NCBI RefSeq assembly: GCF_024979235.1
Contig: NZ_JANLCM010000002.1
Coordinates: 1,364,001-1,428,000 of the forward strand
Direction of reading: 5' to 3'
DNA length: 64,000 nucleotides
Source: Herbiconiux aconitum
GTDB lineage: Bacteria > Actinomycetota > Actinomycetes > Actinomycetales > Microbacteriaceae
Positions 18,541-26,959 of the stretch are shown here, piece after piece; position 1 is the stretch's first letter, and every line of letters begins with the position of its first letter. A program made the position numbers and the translations under genes. Below the pieces are notes generated by a model. It was not told the origin of the DNA. It searched no databases and saw only the letters and a program-made list of their open reading frames with translations.

Positions 18541-18619
18541 TTATCCGGTTGGAGCCATAGTCCCCCGCCCGCTGCGCGGGCTCCCGCCAATCCCGATGCC
18601 AATGGCTCCAACCGGATAA
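18541..18619. repeat. Palindromic REP-like element, copy 1
   Basis: Perfect 18-bp inverted repeats (18541-18558 and 18602-18619; arm TTATCCGGTTGGAGCCAT) enclose 43 bp that contain an inner hairpin GCCCGC-TGC-GCGGGC. The 46-bp core (18559-18604) matches 43 of 46 bases of a segment at 36410-36455 on the opposite strand, also enclosed by perfect inverted repeats of different sequence. No coding function is evident. It lies between convergent small genes. Confidence 0.8.
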
Positions 18620-18674
18620 CCACCATCCCCATCCTCCCGTTCGACTTCTCGCACGCCTTCACAAAAGGACGTCG

Positions 18675-18992
18675 CTACTCACGGTCAAATGTGATGGTCG
18701 AGGATGCGACGCCCACGCGGGTCGGGTCATCACCTGCCAAGCGCACGAGGCGCACCCCCGCCGATCGGGACCCGTTGAGGATCGGCTCCTCGACGAAGAG
18801 CTGGTAGGTGCGGTCTCCGCGCTCGCCCTCAGCCCACGCGATGACCTCGAACACATCTCTGGCGTCGCGGATGCGCCACTCCCAGGACTGCGCCGCCCAC
18901 GCAGGATCCGGTTGCAGCCAGAAGTACACCCGATAGACGGGGTAGTCCTCGTCCTGCAGAACGTCTCGAGGATCGACGGGCTCGGCGATCAC
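18675..18992 (-). CDS. Small hypothetical protein
   Basis: A 105-aa soluble protein starting at GTG two bases after the stop of the upstream secreted-protein gene, so the two are probably co-transcribed and coupled. It is rich in Trp and acidic residues (YPVYRVYFWLQPDPAWAAQS, RDVFEVIAWAEGERGDRTYQ) and ends with a short strand-rich segment (LVRLAGDDPTRVG). The pattern recalls small uncharacterised actinobacterial proteins, with no catalytic motif. Function unknown. Confidence 0.7.
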   Translation of the reverse strand: MIAEPVDPRDVLQDEDYPVYRVYFWLQPDPAWAAQSWEWRIRDARDVFEVIAWAEGERGDRTYQLFVEEPILNGSRSAGVRLVRLAGDDPTRVGVASSTITFDRE

Positions 18993-18994
18993 AC

Positions 18995-19528
18995 TTACTC
19001 CACTTCGCTCGGTTCAAACCGGATCGTCCCGAGCACCACGTTAGACCCGACTCCATCCGGATCATCGCCGCTCGTCAGTGGGTCTCCGCAAGCCAAGGGC
19101 AGCACGAAGCCGTTCGCCGATCCTGATGCTGATCGCGGCGACCATCCCGCGGGCGGAACGGCAGTGACGCGAGCCTCACCCCAATACTGTCCCGAACCGG
19201 CCGAACATGAGGTAGCCGCATTCGCTTTGAGGTACGACGCGTTGTTCATCGAGTTCGGCGTTCCTGCCCAATCGCCACCGCCTTGCTTGTGCAAGTACAA
19301 CCGAATGTAGATGCTTTCCATCCTCTGTCCGCAGTCGACCCGGCCTTCGACATTGATGGTGCCGCTCACGTGATGAGACGCATGAGGATGCGCGACTGAT
19401 ATCACGCAGTTGAACGCGGAGAGGCTCGCCTCTGCCGGGGAGGGACTCATCTGGCTCGCGACAGTGCCGCCGCCAAGTGCCATCGAAAACGCCGCCACCA
19501 TTGACGCTCGCCGCAGCCACTTCTTCAT
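18995..19528 (-). CDS. Secreted hypothetical protein
   Basis: A 177-aa protein from ATG 19528 with GGAAGG upstream. The N-terminus is a signal peptide: MKKWLRRASMVAAFSMALGG followed by a small-residue region and a likely cleavage near SPAEA. The mature part is beta-rich with four cysteines (FNCVIS, VDCGQR, TSCSAG, LACGDP) that may form two disulfides, and ends without an anchor. It is probably released or wall-associated. The next gene begins two bases after its stop. Function unknown. Confidence 0.78.
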   Translation of the reverse strand: MKKWLRRASMVAAFSMALGGGTVASQMSPSPAEASLSAFNCVISVAHPHASHHVSGTINVEGRVDCGQRMESIYIRLYLHKQGGGDWAGTPNSMNNASYLKANAATSCSAGSGQYWGEARVTAVPPAGWSPRSASGSANGFVLPLACGDPLTSGDDPDGVGSNVVLGTIRFEPSEVE

Positions 19529-19599
19529 GATCGAACCTTCCGTCGGCCCGCACTGGCGGGATGCCGGACAGCCTGCTCGCATGGAGGCGGTAGGCATTA

Positions 19600-19616
19600 T
19601 GAGCAATTGCTACTCA
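19600..19616 (-). promoter_or_regulatory. 17-bp motif shared with the higBA upstream region
   Basis: The minus-strand word TGAGTAGCAATTGCTCA lies 72 bp upstream of the secreted-protein start. The identical 17-mer, in the same orientation to the downstream gene, is at 34670-34686 before higBA. It centres on the palindrome AGCAATTGCT. A common binding site is possible; a chance match cannot be excluded. Confidence 0.3.
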
Positions 19617-19799
19617 ACTGAAGCCACCTGGGCTGAAGAGAGATCACGATGACGCTCGGTCTCTTGCTGATCGGCTCCTCGCTGCTTGCTCGCTCACTCG
19701 AGGGGCCGCGTCAGCCGTAGATCCAAATCCGTACACCCGGAGCAGGCTGGGTAGTGGCCTGAGACCAGACCGATCAGCCACTAACCGAAGGAAAAGTCA

Positions 19800-20015
19800 A
19801 TGGATGCACCCAGCGTGATCATCGGCATCATCGTCTACGTCGTCGGCTTCGTCGTCGCGATCCTCGTCCTGTCGGCCGTCATCCGTAATGCGGTCAGGCG
19901 CGGCGTCGAAGACGTGCTCTACACGAAGGGCAAGGACGGTCTGTGGTCGGCGAATCCGTGGGTCATCTCCATCGCCAAAGAGATCGCAGCGGAGACGCGC
20001 AAGACCGACGCCTGA
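19800..20015 (+). CDS. Small single-helix membrane protein
   Basis: A 71-aa protein from ATG 19800 with GGAAAAG upstream. One hydrophobic helix (VIIGIIVYVVGFVVAILVLS, residues about 6-27) is followed by a basic and then amphipathic cytoplasmic tail (VRRGVEDVLYTKGKDGLWSA). The layout is that of a short bitopic membrane protein. An imperfect hairpin with the stem TAGTGGC/GCCACTA lies 17-48 bp before the start. No function can be assigned. Confidence 0.7.
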   Translation: MDAPSVIIGIIVYVVGFVVAILVLSAVIRNAVRRGVEDVLYTKGKDGLWSANPWVISIAKEIAAETRKTDA

Positions 20016-20060
20016 TCGCGGGCTGCCCAACGCCCGAGGCAGTGAGTTCCAACAGGCGGC

Positions 20061-20286
20061 CCGACGGCAAAGCCGAGTAGCGTGACGACCATGAGAAGCA
20101 GAGCCGGGCGCATAACGCTCATCGTCGTCGGTATCGTCGCCCTGCTGATCGGAGTCGTCTTCGCAGGACAGGGCGCGAACCTGATCCCCGGAAGCTCAAT
20201 GACCGGAGACCGCACCTGGCTCTACATCGGCCTCGCGCTCGCGCTCGTCGGCGTTGTGCTGCTCGTGGCTGGCATCCGGCGTCGCG
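20061..20286 (+). repeat. Direct repeat copy 2, containing a small membrane protein gene
   Basis: Second copy of the 226-bp direct repeat at 18187-18412; see that entry. The intervening block (18413-20060) carries the palindromic element and three small genes. Confidence 0.85.
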
Positions 20287-20300
20287 GAAGCGGTGGCTGA
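20091..20300 (+). CDS. Small two-helix membrane protein (paralogue 2)
   Basis: A 69-aa protein, paralogue of the one at 18217-18426. Helices ITLIVVGIVALLIGVVFAGQ and LYIGLALALVGVVLLVAGI are joined by the same loop; the tail is shorter in charge (IRRRGSGG). Differences between the copies are conservative or silent, so both look functional and under protein-level constraint. An in-frame GTG at 20082 is an alternative start. Confidence 0.75.
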   Translation: MRSRAGRITLIVVGIVALLIGVVFAGQGANLIPGSSMTGDRTWLYIGLALALVGVVLLVAGIRRRGSGG

Positions 20301-20480
20301 GGCGCTAGGCGTCCGTTCGGGGTTGCTGTAGGTGTCGCCTTAGATTCGCTCCGTGTCGCGAGGTGAGATTTGAGCGCTCCCAGGATCGAACTCTGACGAG
20401 TCCGGGCACACATCGGGTAACGTGACCCCACATACGCGCGTCTCCGACTTAGCCACGAGCGCGCTCAAACTGGGGGACAC

Positions 20481-21740
20481 ATGGGCGACGAACTCGAGCT
20501 GATTAGCGACGGCGACGGCCTCGCGATCATCGGCGAGCCGGCGGCGGTCGAGCGCTTCCTCAGCTCTGCCGGTGTCCCATCAAGGGACCTCCCACTTCAG
20601 AAGCGTCTCGGCGCTGCCCTCAGCACGGGATCCGGTGTCGCCCAGGCGGGCTCGGACATCGCTGCTAACGCAGGTCGTTGGGTCAAACTGACCGAGGAGT
20701 CAGCGAAGGCCATGAAGGTCGGCCAGCTGATGAAAGGCTCGTCGTCGGGAGTGAGTCGCGCCGTCGTCACGAACAAGGGCAAGGTCACGAAGCTTCTGGA
20801 GTTCACGAAGCCTGGTTCAATCGGCTCGATACTGACGAGCCCGGCCATGCTGGCTGGCGCTGCGGGGATCATGGCTCAGCTCGCCATGCAGCAGACGATG
20901 GAAGAGATCACCCAGTACCTCGCTGTCATCGACGAGAAGGTCGACGACATACTCCGCGCGCAGAAGGATGCGGCGATTGCGCAGATGATCGGTGTTGGTT
21001 TCGTCATCGACGACGCCATGACACTCCGGGAGCATACGGGTCGCGTGTCGGAGGTCACCTGGTCAAAGGTGCAAGGCGCCGAGCAGATAATCGCGACGAC
21101 GCAGGGGTACGCACTCCGTCAGCTTGACGCCCTCGCCGAGAAGATGGAGAAGAGGTCCAAGGTCGGAGACCTGGCAAAGCTCGCGGAAGATGCCGAGACG
21201 ACAGTCGAGGAATGGCTCGCGGTCCTGGCCCGGTGCTTCCAGCTCCAGGACGGGCTGGCCATCCTCGAGCTCGACCGGGTCCTCGACTCGGGAGCCGACG
21301 ATCTTGACCGCCATCGCACTGGTCTGCAGTCCGCGAGGAGGAAGCGCCGTGATCAGATCGCACGCAGTACAGCACGTCTCATGGAGCGAATGGACGCGGC
21401 ATCCGGCATCGCCAACACTCAAGTCCTGCTGCACCCGCTCAAGGCCGGCGCCGTCGTCAGGTCTGGTAATGAGGTGGCGGCTGACGTCATTGTCTTCAAT
21501 GAACGTCTTGGCATCGAGGCGGGTCGGCGATCGCTGGAGGCGAAGCGCTGGAAACAGGCACTCGGCGAGGCAAAGGATCAGGCAGTCGAGACGGGCGTCG
21601 ACGGTGTGGAACTAGCCAGGCGCCTAGGCGCCTGGACCGTCGAGGGCGCGAAGTCGGTGGCAGGGAAGGTTTCGCACGATATCGCCGAACGGTTGCCTCA
21701 CCGACGCCCCGATGAATTGGACGACGACCGCGACCTCTGA
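20481..21740 (+). CDS. Hypothetical helical protein, 419 aa
   Basis: From an ATG at 20481 preceded by GGGGGA. The N-terminus (MGDELELISDGDGLAIIGEP) is followed by a long mostly helical protein with one short hydrophobic stretch (SILTSPAMLAGAAGIMAQLA, about 115-135), a coiled-coil-like region (about 200-300) and a charged C-terminus (PHRRPDELDDDRDL). The single weak hydrophobic stretch may be membrane-associated. I do not recognise the family. It is the last ordinary gene before the low-GC island, transcribed toward it. Confidence 0.75.
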   Translation: MGDELELISDGDGLAIIGEPAAVERFLSSAGVPSRDLPLQKRLGAALSTGSGVAQAGSDIAANAGRWVKLTEESAKAMKVGQLMKGSSSGVSRAVVTNKGKVTKLLEFTKPGSIGSILTSPAMLAGAAGIMAQLAMQQTMEEITQYLAVIDEKVDDILRAQKDAAIAQMIGVGFVIDDAMTLREHTGRVSEVTWSKVQGAEQIIATTQGYALRQLDALAEKMEKRSKVGDLAKLAEDAETTVEEWLAVLARCFQLQDGLAILELDRVLDSGADDLDRHRTGLQSARRKRRDQIARSTARLMERMDAASGIANTQVLLHPLKAGAVVRSGNEVAADVIVFNERLGIEAGRRSLEAKRWKQALGEAKDQAVETGVDGVELARRLGAWTVEGAKSVAGKVSHDIAERLPHRRPDELDDDRDL

Positions 21741-22107
21741 GCTCGCGAGCGTGAGTTACGACTAGCAGGACTTTGCCGATTGTAGCCCTCCCGTCTTAGC
21801 ACTGTTCCACTGAGGGCGCTGCAGATACCAACTAGGGAGAGGAGAGGCTCCCGGAGCGGGCGATGCATCTGAAGGACGTAGTGGTCGACGTTGGTGAACA
21901 TCTCCTTGCTGCCGTTGCACGCTCCTATTGACTGACCTGCTCGCAACTGTGACTGTGCCGCTGCCTGATCGCCGATCGGTGTTGGCGATGGCGACAAAGG
22001 CGCGTCAATCGTCCGGCTTCCGGCAGAGCCAACGTGCTCGGTCTATCGATGACGGAACGCCTACCCACTGAGCCCAATGATGGGACTAGATATCGGAGGA
22101 ATTGCGA
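21741..22107. other. Non-coding left edge of the genomic island
   Basis: A 367-bp stretch without a convincing gene on either strand. Base composition falls here from the high G+C of the flank to the lower G+C of the island genes. I found no tRNA, terminal repeat or integrase in it. Confidence 0.5.
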
Positions 22108-22908
22108 TTAGCAGTCAAGGCAGCTCTGCCATGGTGCGAGCGCGTCAGCCTCGGCGTCAAACCTGGCGCTTTGCCAATGTCCCCGCGCAACGAGATCGAC
22201 GGGCGCAGCGCGTTCGATCCAGTCCTTGTCCACCGAGTACACGAGTTCTATCGCAGATAGGTCGTGCGAGAGAACACAAAAGACCAACTCCCACGACGAA
22301 TCGCGAAGCATCGTCTGATACTCATTCCGGGAAAGATAGAACTCCGTGCGACCACGCCGAGTGGTGGATTTCACCTCAAGGTGCGTCTCTAGGTCGTCTC
22401 CCACAACCGCGATGTCATACCCGTAGCCATCTGAAATCTGCGACATATGGACGACCTGGGCTCTGCACGATTGCTCTAGAGCCTGAAGGAGCAGGCTTTC
22501 GCCCGCTGCCCCAACTTCTGACCTTCGGGCGAGATCGATGCGTGCCCAAGCGCTCGCCAGCTCCGCGTACGCTGCATTTGGGTTCAGCCCGAGAACCTCC
22601 GCGACTCCCAATGCATCGCTAGGAAGTTCGTCTGGTCCCTTAATTAGATTCCCGAAATCATGCATCCAGTTAGTGTCCCCAACACCCGCGGTGAGAAGCG
22701 AAGTTCGCCTCTTGAGCTCACCCAGTTCAAGGATTTCCGGAAGCAAGTTGGAACGGATTAGCCAGGCCAGACCTGCTTCGTGCTGTGTCGGAGTCAGGTC
22801 CGAGTATTGAGGCGCCGTACTGAGGAGCGAACGAGCTCGGGTTTCTCCACCCGGTAGGAGATCAAGCCAGCGAATTGCTGCACGAATTGTTGTGTTAGCT
22901 GGAACTGA
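22108..22908 (-). CDS. DUF3883 nuclease-fold protein
   Basis: About 266 aa from GTG 22908; a TTG at 22989 would add 27 residues. The C-terminal half has the DUF3883 pattern: VGAAGESLLLQALEQ, then GYGYDIAVV and HLEVKSTTRRGRTEFYLSRN, matching the E...D...ExK arrangement of a PD-(D/E)XK nuclease, followed by WELVFCVL. Residues 1-130 are helical. DUF3883 proteins occur with helicases in defence loci. The start overlaps the end of the SNF2-helicase gene by 14 bp, so it is the last gene of a coupled three-gene operon and probably the nuclease of that module. Confidence 0.75.
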   Translation of the reverse strand, partial: SVPANTTIRAAIRWLDLLPGGETRARSLLSTAPQYSDLTPTQHEAGLAWLIRSNLLPEILELGELKRRTSLLTAGVGDTNWMHDFGNLIKGPDELPSDALGVAEVLGLNPNAAYAELASAWARIDLARRSEVGAAGESLLLQALEQSCRAQVVHMSQISDGYGYDIAVVGDDLETHLEVKSTTRRGRTEFYLSRNEYQTMLRDSSWELVFCVLSHDLSAIELVYSVDKDWIERAAPVDLVARGHWQSARFDAEADALAPWQSCLDC

Positions 22909-24709
22909 CACGAAGGTGGTCCAAAAGGCTTTGGATATCTCCAGAGTCCAAGCTGCCGCCGATCGCGGACTCTTCTGAGAGGTCCCCAAGCCGCTCTACG
23001 GCGGGATCGTCAAGAATCTGGCCCATGAATCGAAGCTTGAGCTCGAGGCGCTGATTCACCACATCATCAATCGTGCCTTCGGATGTGAGGACCGTAATCC
23101 GCGTGTCAGTATCCGGAGCCAATCCGAGTCGGTGAATGCGATCAAGCGATTGCAGAAATCGTCCTGCTGCGAAGTCACGATCGACATACACCGCATCATG
23201 GCACTCATGGTGAAGGCTGATCCCCTCGCCCAGAGTCGCTGGATTCGAGAGCAGGACGAAGCACTCCGGGTCGCTGCGAAACCGGGCAATGCTGCTTTCC
23301 CGATCTTCCGATCCCCCATAGACCAACGCAGGCGAATAGTTGCGCAGCAGCTCATTGAGTGTGGTTAAAGACCGTACGAACGTCGACCAAACGAGCGTTT
23401 TTCTCCCAGCCCGAGCGTTCTCTGCAACGATCGCAACGGTCTCTTGATACTTCGGTGAAAGTTCGTAGAGGGGCAGGTCTCGCATTAGATCAAACAGAGG
23501 CGTGCCGACTGGCGCAAGCAATGGAGGAACCTGATAAGCCAAAGGTTCGTAACGCGTAGTGCCCACTGACAATAGCGCGGGACTAGTCGCCGCCATCAAC
23601 AAGTACACGACAGCTTTTCCGAGCGATCGAAGATCATCCGGCGAGCTGACACTGCGGTTTGAGACTTGAGAAACGAGCGCGTCGTACACTTCACGATGCA
23701 GTGGAGAAAGAGCAAGCGCACGCACCCGCGTTTGCTCGGGCTTGAGGCCCAATTCCTTCTTCGTGGTGCGCGTAAAGAGTGGCTTAAGGACCGTGCTCGC
23801 GTGCCTGAGGTCACCGTCAGCTACGGCTCTATTGACCGTCTGGCGTCCCTGTCCAGGCCACACAAAACCAAATAGGTTCTCGAGGTCGCGGACTCCATTT
23901 GGCGCAGGGGTTCCAGTAAGGATAAGACGGCGCTTCGCTCTAGGCCCGAGCGCCAAGCACGCAGCTCCGTAGGCCCCATCAGCGCCAAGCTTCATGCGGT
24001 GGGCCTCATCCAGAATCAACATGGACGGCCTCGCGGCCAGCCACCTCGTGAGTTCTGGAAGCGAAGCGACAAGGCGCTCGTAGTTAATGATGACGACGTC
24101 GGCGGATACCGGAGCATGGCCATCAAGGACAACAACATTGAACTTCTTGTCAAAACAACCGTCTAGCTCGTCAAGCCAAGCTTCGTAGGATGATTTCGGT
24201 CCAACAACTAGGAGCCGTTCGACTTCATCGGCATGCTTTGCGGCCGAGAATACCGCCGCTCCAACCCGTGTCTTGCCAGCGCCAGGGACTGAGAAATTCG
24301 CACCGTGCCTCATCGAAAGCAGCGCTGACACATCACGCTGTTGAAAGTCGGTTAGGGGCCCGATCCAATTAGGGCCAAGCATCGCCTGCAGATCAGCTGG
24401 CGAAATCGCCTCAGTGGCCCCACCGTGAAGCGATCTCTCTGCGTGAAGCGCGTCCGCGCTCGCACTGGTCACGACCGCAACGAGCTCCGGGGCCCACTCG
24501 ACTGTATCGGGGTCCGGCCAGGACGCTAGCTCGACCAGTGAACCTAAAAGCTCGTCTAGTTCGACGTCAACCGCATCCACGCCAATCTGACGCGCCGATC
24601 GAAACTTCGGGGCCATTCGGCGCAGATCAGACTCCCAGCCGGCACCTGCCGTTAGTCGCACATGTAGCGGCCCGTCAGAAAAGGACAAACGCAGGCTCGC
24701 CTGTTTCAC
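22895..24709 (-). CDS. SNF2-family helicase/ATPase
   Basis: A 604-aa superfamily 2 protein. Motif I is VPGAGKTRVG (GAGKT 143-147), motif II LILDEAH (DEAH 234-237), motif III LILTGTPAP (about 262-270); in the C-terminal RecA domain the SNF2-like motif VI reads FLQSLDRIHRLG. The N-terminal about 110 residues have no known motif. The GTG start overlaps the stop of the ParB-like gene (GTGA), which indicates coupled translation. SNF2 ATPases translocate on duplex DNA, so it is probably the motor of the neighbouring ParB-like/DUF3883 module. Confidence 0.88.
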   Translation of the reverse strand: MKQASLRLSFSDGPLHVRLTAGAGWESDLRRMAPKFRSARQIGVDAVDVELDELLGSLVELASWPDPDTVEWAPELVAVVTSASADALHAERSLHGGATEAISPADLQAMLGPNWIGPLTDFQQRDVSALLSMRHGANFSVPGAGKTRVGAAVFSAAKHADEVERLLVVGPKSSYEAWLDELDGCFDKKFNVVVLDGHAPVSADVVIINYERLVASLPELTRWLAARPSMLILDEAHRMKLGADGAYGAACLALGPRAKRRLILTGTPAPNGVRDLENLFGFVWPGQGRQTVNRAVADGDLRHASTVLKPLFTRTTKKELGLKPEQTRVRALALSPLHREVYDALVSQVSNRSVSSPDDLRSLGKAVVYLLMAATSPALLSVGTTRYEPLAYQVPPLLAPVGTPLFDLMRDLPLYELSPKYQETVAIVAENARAGRKTLVWSTFVRSLTTLNELLRNYSPALVYGGSEDRESSIARFRSDPECFVLLSNPATLGEGISLHHECHDAVYVDRDFAAGRFLQSLDRIHRLGLAPDTDTRITVLTSEGTIDDVVNQRLELKLRFMGQILDDPAVERLGDLSEESAIGGSLDSGDIQSLLDHLRVSSS

Positions 24710-26112
24710 TGTGCTGAGTCTTCTTCCACCCGAAGGAGCCAGTCCACACCCGCGGACGAATTTGTAGCAGCTTTTCGTGTAATCCGGGCGAGGCGACCGA
24801 GGCTCTTCCTCAGTAGTACTAGGGCTTCGTCAAGCGATTCCTGGTCAACAGCTTTTGTGGCCATAGCCGCAGCGATCTCTTTGGCTGCTAGGTCTAGCTG
24901 ATCAGCGGCATCTGATATCCGTTCTCCCGCCGCAACCTTGCGCTGACGCAGGCGCTCGTCTTTGCCAGCAGGCTCTAACGCGCGATCGATCGAGCTGTGA
25001 AGCGCGGCAATTACCGCGTGCGACTCGTCGGTGGGCAATGCCGTCGGACTCTGAGCAGAAGCCTTGGCGCGCAGAAGCTTGTCAGTCAAAGCTTTGACTG
25101 ACTGAACATCCGACGTCGCGGCACGCACAGTCACCGGGATGCCAGGGATGGCGATCGGCGCTTCATCTGCGACTTTGTCACTCTTCAAGTTCTCCGGAAG
25201 CTTCGGTACGAGGTATTTCTGGTGGAAATCTGGTTTTGCGAGACGCACGTCTGTCTTCGAGAACCCGAGGACAATCATCGCGAGCCTCGATTCCTTTAAT
25301 GACTCCGCGGTGTCACGGTTAGTCGCTACCTCTTTCACGTATGCGCGATGCAGCTCCCGAAGCTTCTCCTGATGGTCTTCGAAATCGATCAGACGCAGCG
25401 AATCACCATTCTCTAAAGCGCTCCTCGAGATTGCATCCTGGATTAATGAGTAGACCCAACGATCCCTTTCCAGCGTTTGCACCTGGATCCGAAATTCTTT
25501 CGCTATGTCCTCAGGCTTGCGGCCCTGTGCGAGCTGCTCATCCATGGCGATGAGTTGGTTTATGTAGGAGTAGTCACGCTTATTCTCCTTACGCAGCTGC
25601 AAGGAGAGTTCCACGGCGTTTACGTCGTCTCGACCCGTGTCGGGTGGCAGCACCGCAACTCTGATGTGACGAAGCCCCAGTTCGCGAAGGGCTGCGCAGC
25701 GGGTGTTGCCGTTGACGAGGATCCCCTCTTGTGTGATCAGCCCGGGCTGCTGTTGCCCAAATTGCTCGACATCGTCCCGCAAAGTCTCAAAATCCGGATC
25801 GGTTCGATCCGGATCCGAAGGCTGTGATCGCAAGAGTTTTTCCAGGTAGGCCTGCCCCTCCTTACCCCAAGGATCCTCCGCCAAGACCTTATTCTTCTCT
25901 GGGTCAATTGTTCTTTGAGCTCGAATTCGGTGAGTGTCTGGGTTGTAGAGGAGCAGGTCCACAGGCATTGATATGACGGGCAAGTGGATACGCTGATCTC
26001 GCAGCTCAACTGTCAACTTTTCACCGTTGTCCTCTTTCGCCTGCTTAAGGCGATCGGTGACAATCGAGACCACGTCAGCTGCCGTCGACGGCAACCCGAA
26101 ATTCGACTCCAA
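24706..26112 (-). CDS. ParB/Srx-fold (ParB N-terminal-like) protein
   Basis: About 468 aa. The TTG start at 26112 is chosen because AGGGGGGAAC lies directly before it; the frame is open to 26163 but without a ribosome site. Residues about 45-75 (IHLPVISMPVDLLLYNPDTH) and the box LITQEGILVNGNTRCAALRE mark a ParB N-terminal domain, a fold now known to bind or hydrolyse nucleotides. A helical DNA-binding-like middle (PEDIAKEFRIQVQTLERDRW) and a charged helical C-terminus follow. There is no parA and no sign of a replicon, so a partition role is unlikely. First gene of the coupled ParB-like/SNF2/DUF3883 operon, divergent from the HNH-like gene. Confidence 0.75.
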   Translation of the reverse strand: MESNFGLPSTAADVVSIVTDRLKQAKEDNGEKLTVELRDQRIHLPVISMPVDLLLYNPDTHRIRAQRTIDPEKNKVLAEDPWGKEGQAYLEKLLRSQPSDPDRTDPDFETLRDDVEQFGQQQPGLITQEGILVNGNTRCAALRELGLRHIRVAVLPPDTGRDDVNAVELSLQLRKENKRDYSYINQLIAMDEQLAQGRKPEDIAKEFRIQVQTLERDRWVYSLIQDAISRSALENGDSLRLIDFEDHQEKLRELHRAYVKEVATNRDTAESLKESRLAMIVLGFSKTDVRLAKPDFHQKYLVPKLPENLKSDKVADEAPIAIPGIPVTVRAATSDVQSVKALTDKLLRAKASAQSPTALPTDESHAVIAALHSSIDRALEPAGKDERLRQRKVAAGERISDAADQLDLAAKEIAAAMATKAVDQESLDEALVLLRKSLGRLARITRKAATNSSAGVDWLLRVEEDSAQ

Positions 26113-26197
26113 TGTCTGTTCCCCCCTGGGTGACAATAATGTTGCCTTTGCATGATTACACACGCATCGTCATACGCGTCGAAGTTGGAGAGTGCAA

Positions 26198-26875
26198 ATG
26201 GAAACGCCGAATTGGACTGACCCAAAGAGCGGCGGCACGATGGCAAGGTCGGCCCTCTGGCTGCTTCAGGAAGTCGGAATTGGTGAAACATTCACTAAAG
26301 CGAACCTTCGAGATTCATTTCCAGGTGTCGCCCAGATCGATCGGAGGATGCGAGATCTCCGCAAGTATGGGTGGGCGATCGACACCAGCGCCAATGACGC
26401 GAGTTTGGCTCCAGATGAGCAGCGATTCGTGCGACAAGGAGAGCCAGTGTGGGAATCCACGTGGCACGCTCCAGCTGTATCCAACCAACCCACCTCCCGT
26501 CAGCGAAGTGCGGCATTCGAGGCCGATGACTACGTGTGCGTAGTATGTGGCATCGCCGGCGGCGAGACCTACCCCGACATTCCCTCGAAGACAGCAGTGT
26601 TGACCGCGACTCCAGTGAACACGATCGTGGGAGCTCGTTCTAGCGTCGAGTTCGTCACCAATTGTGGCGTGTGTCGTTCGGGCACACCGAGCCAGGGGTT
26701 TGAGCTTGATGAATTACGCGCCGAGCTTCGACGTCTCGATCCAGCTGAACTGAGCAAACTCAAGCGTTGGATCGCCAAATCTCGCCGAATTCCGACTCCA
26801 GCAGATCGGCTCTGGATGCAGCTAAGACGATTGCCCGCACCCGTGCGGGAGGAACTCAGCAAGTATCTGGATTAG
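26198..26875 (+). CDS. Winged-helix/HNH-like zinc protein lacking the catalytic histidine
   Basis: A 225-aa protein from ATG 26198 (GGAG 8 nt upstream). The N-terminal about 75 residues resemble a winged helix (GIGETFTKANLRDSFPGVAQ then IDRRMRDLRKYGWAID). A treble-clef-like domain follows with Cys pairs CVVC and CGVC, in the layout of HNH nucleases from restriction systems, but the position normally occupied by the first His (after the strand AVLTA) is Thr, and no HxxP/HNH motif is visible. It could be a DNA-binding relative rather than a nuclease. It is divergent from the ParB-like gene across 85 bp and convergent with the methyltransferase gene. Confidence 0.65.
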   Translation: METPNWTDPKSGGTMARSALWLLQEVGIGETFTKANLRDSFPGVAQIDRRMRDLRKYGWAIDTSANDASLAPDEQRFVRQGEPVWESTWHAPAVSNQPTSRQRSAAFEADDYVCVVCGIAGGETYPDIPSKTAVLTATPVNTIVGARSSVEFVTNCGVCRSGTPSQGFELDELRAELRRLDPAELSKLKRWIAKSRRIPTPADRLWMQLRRLPAPVREELSKYLD

Positions 26876-26959
26876 CGGCCATGCGCGGAGAGCGCATTAC
26901 TCGCGATGAGCGCGTAGATCCGATGCCTCGGCGTGCGGCGAATAGACGAGGTCAAGCGT

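Noticed and set aside
24706..26112. ParB-like gene as part of a plasmid or chromosomal partition locus
   Set aside because: No parA, no parS-like clusters and a helicase/nuclease operon context instead; the protein is also longer than and different from partition ParB after the N-terminal domain.
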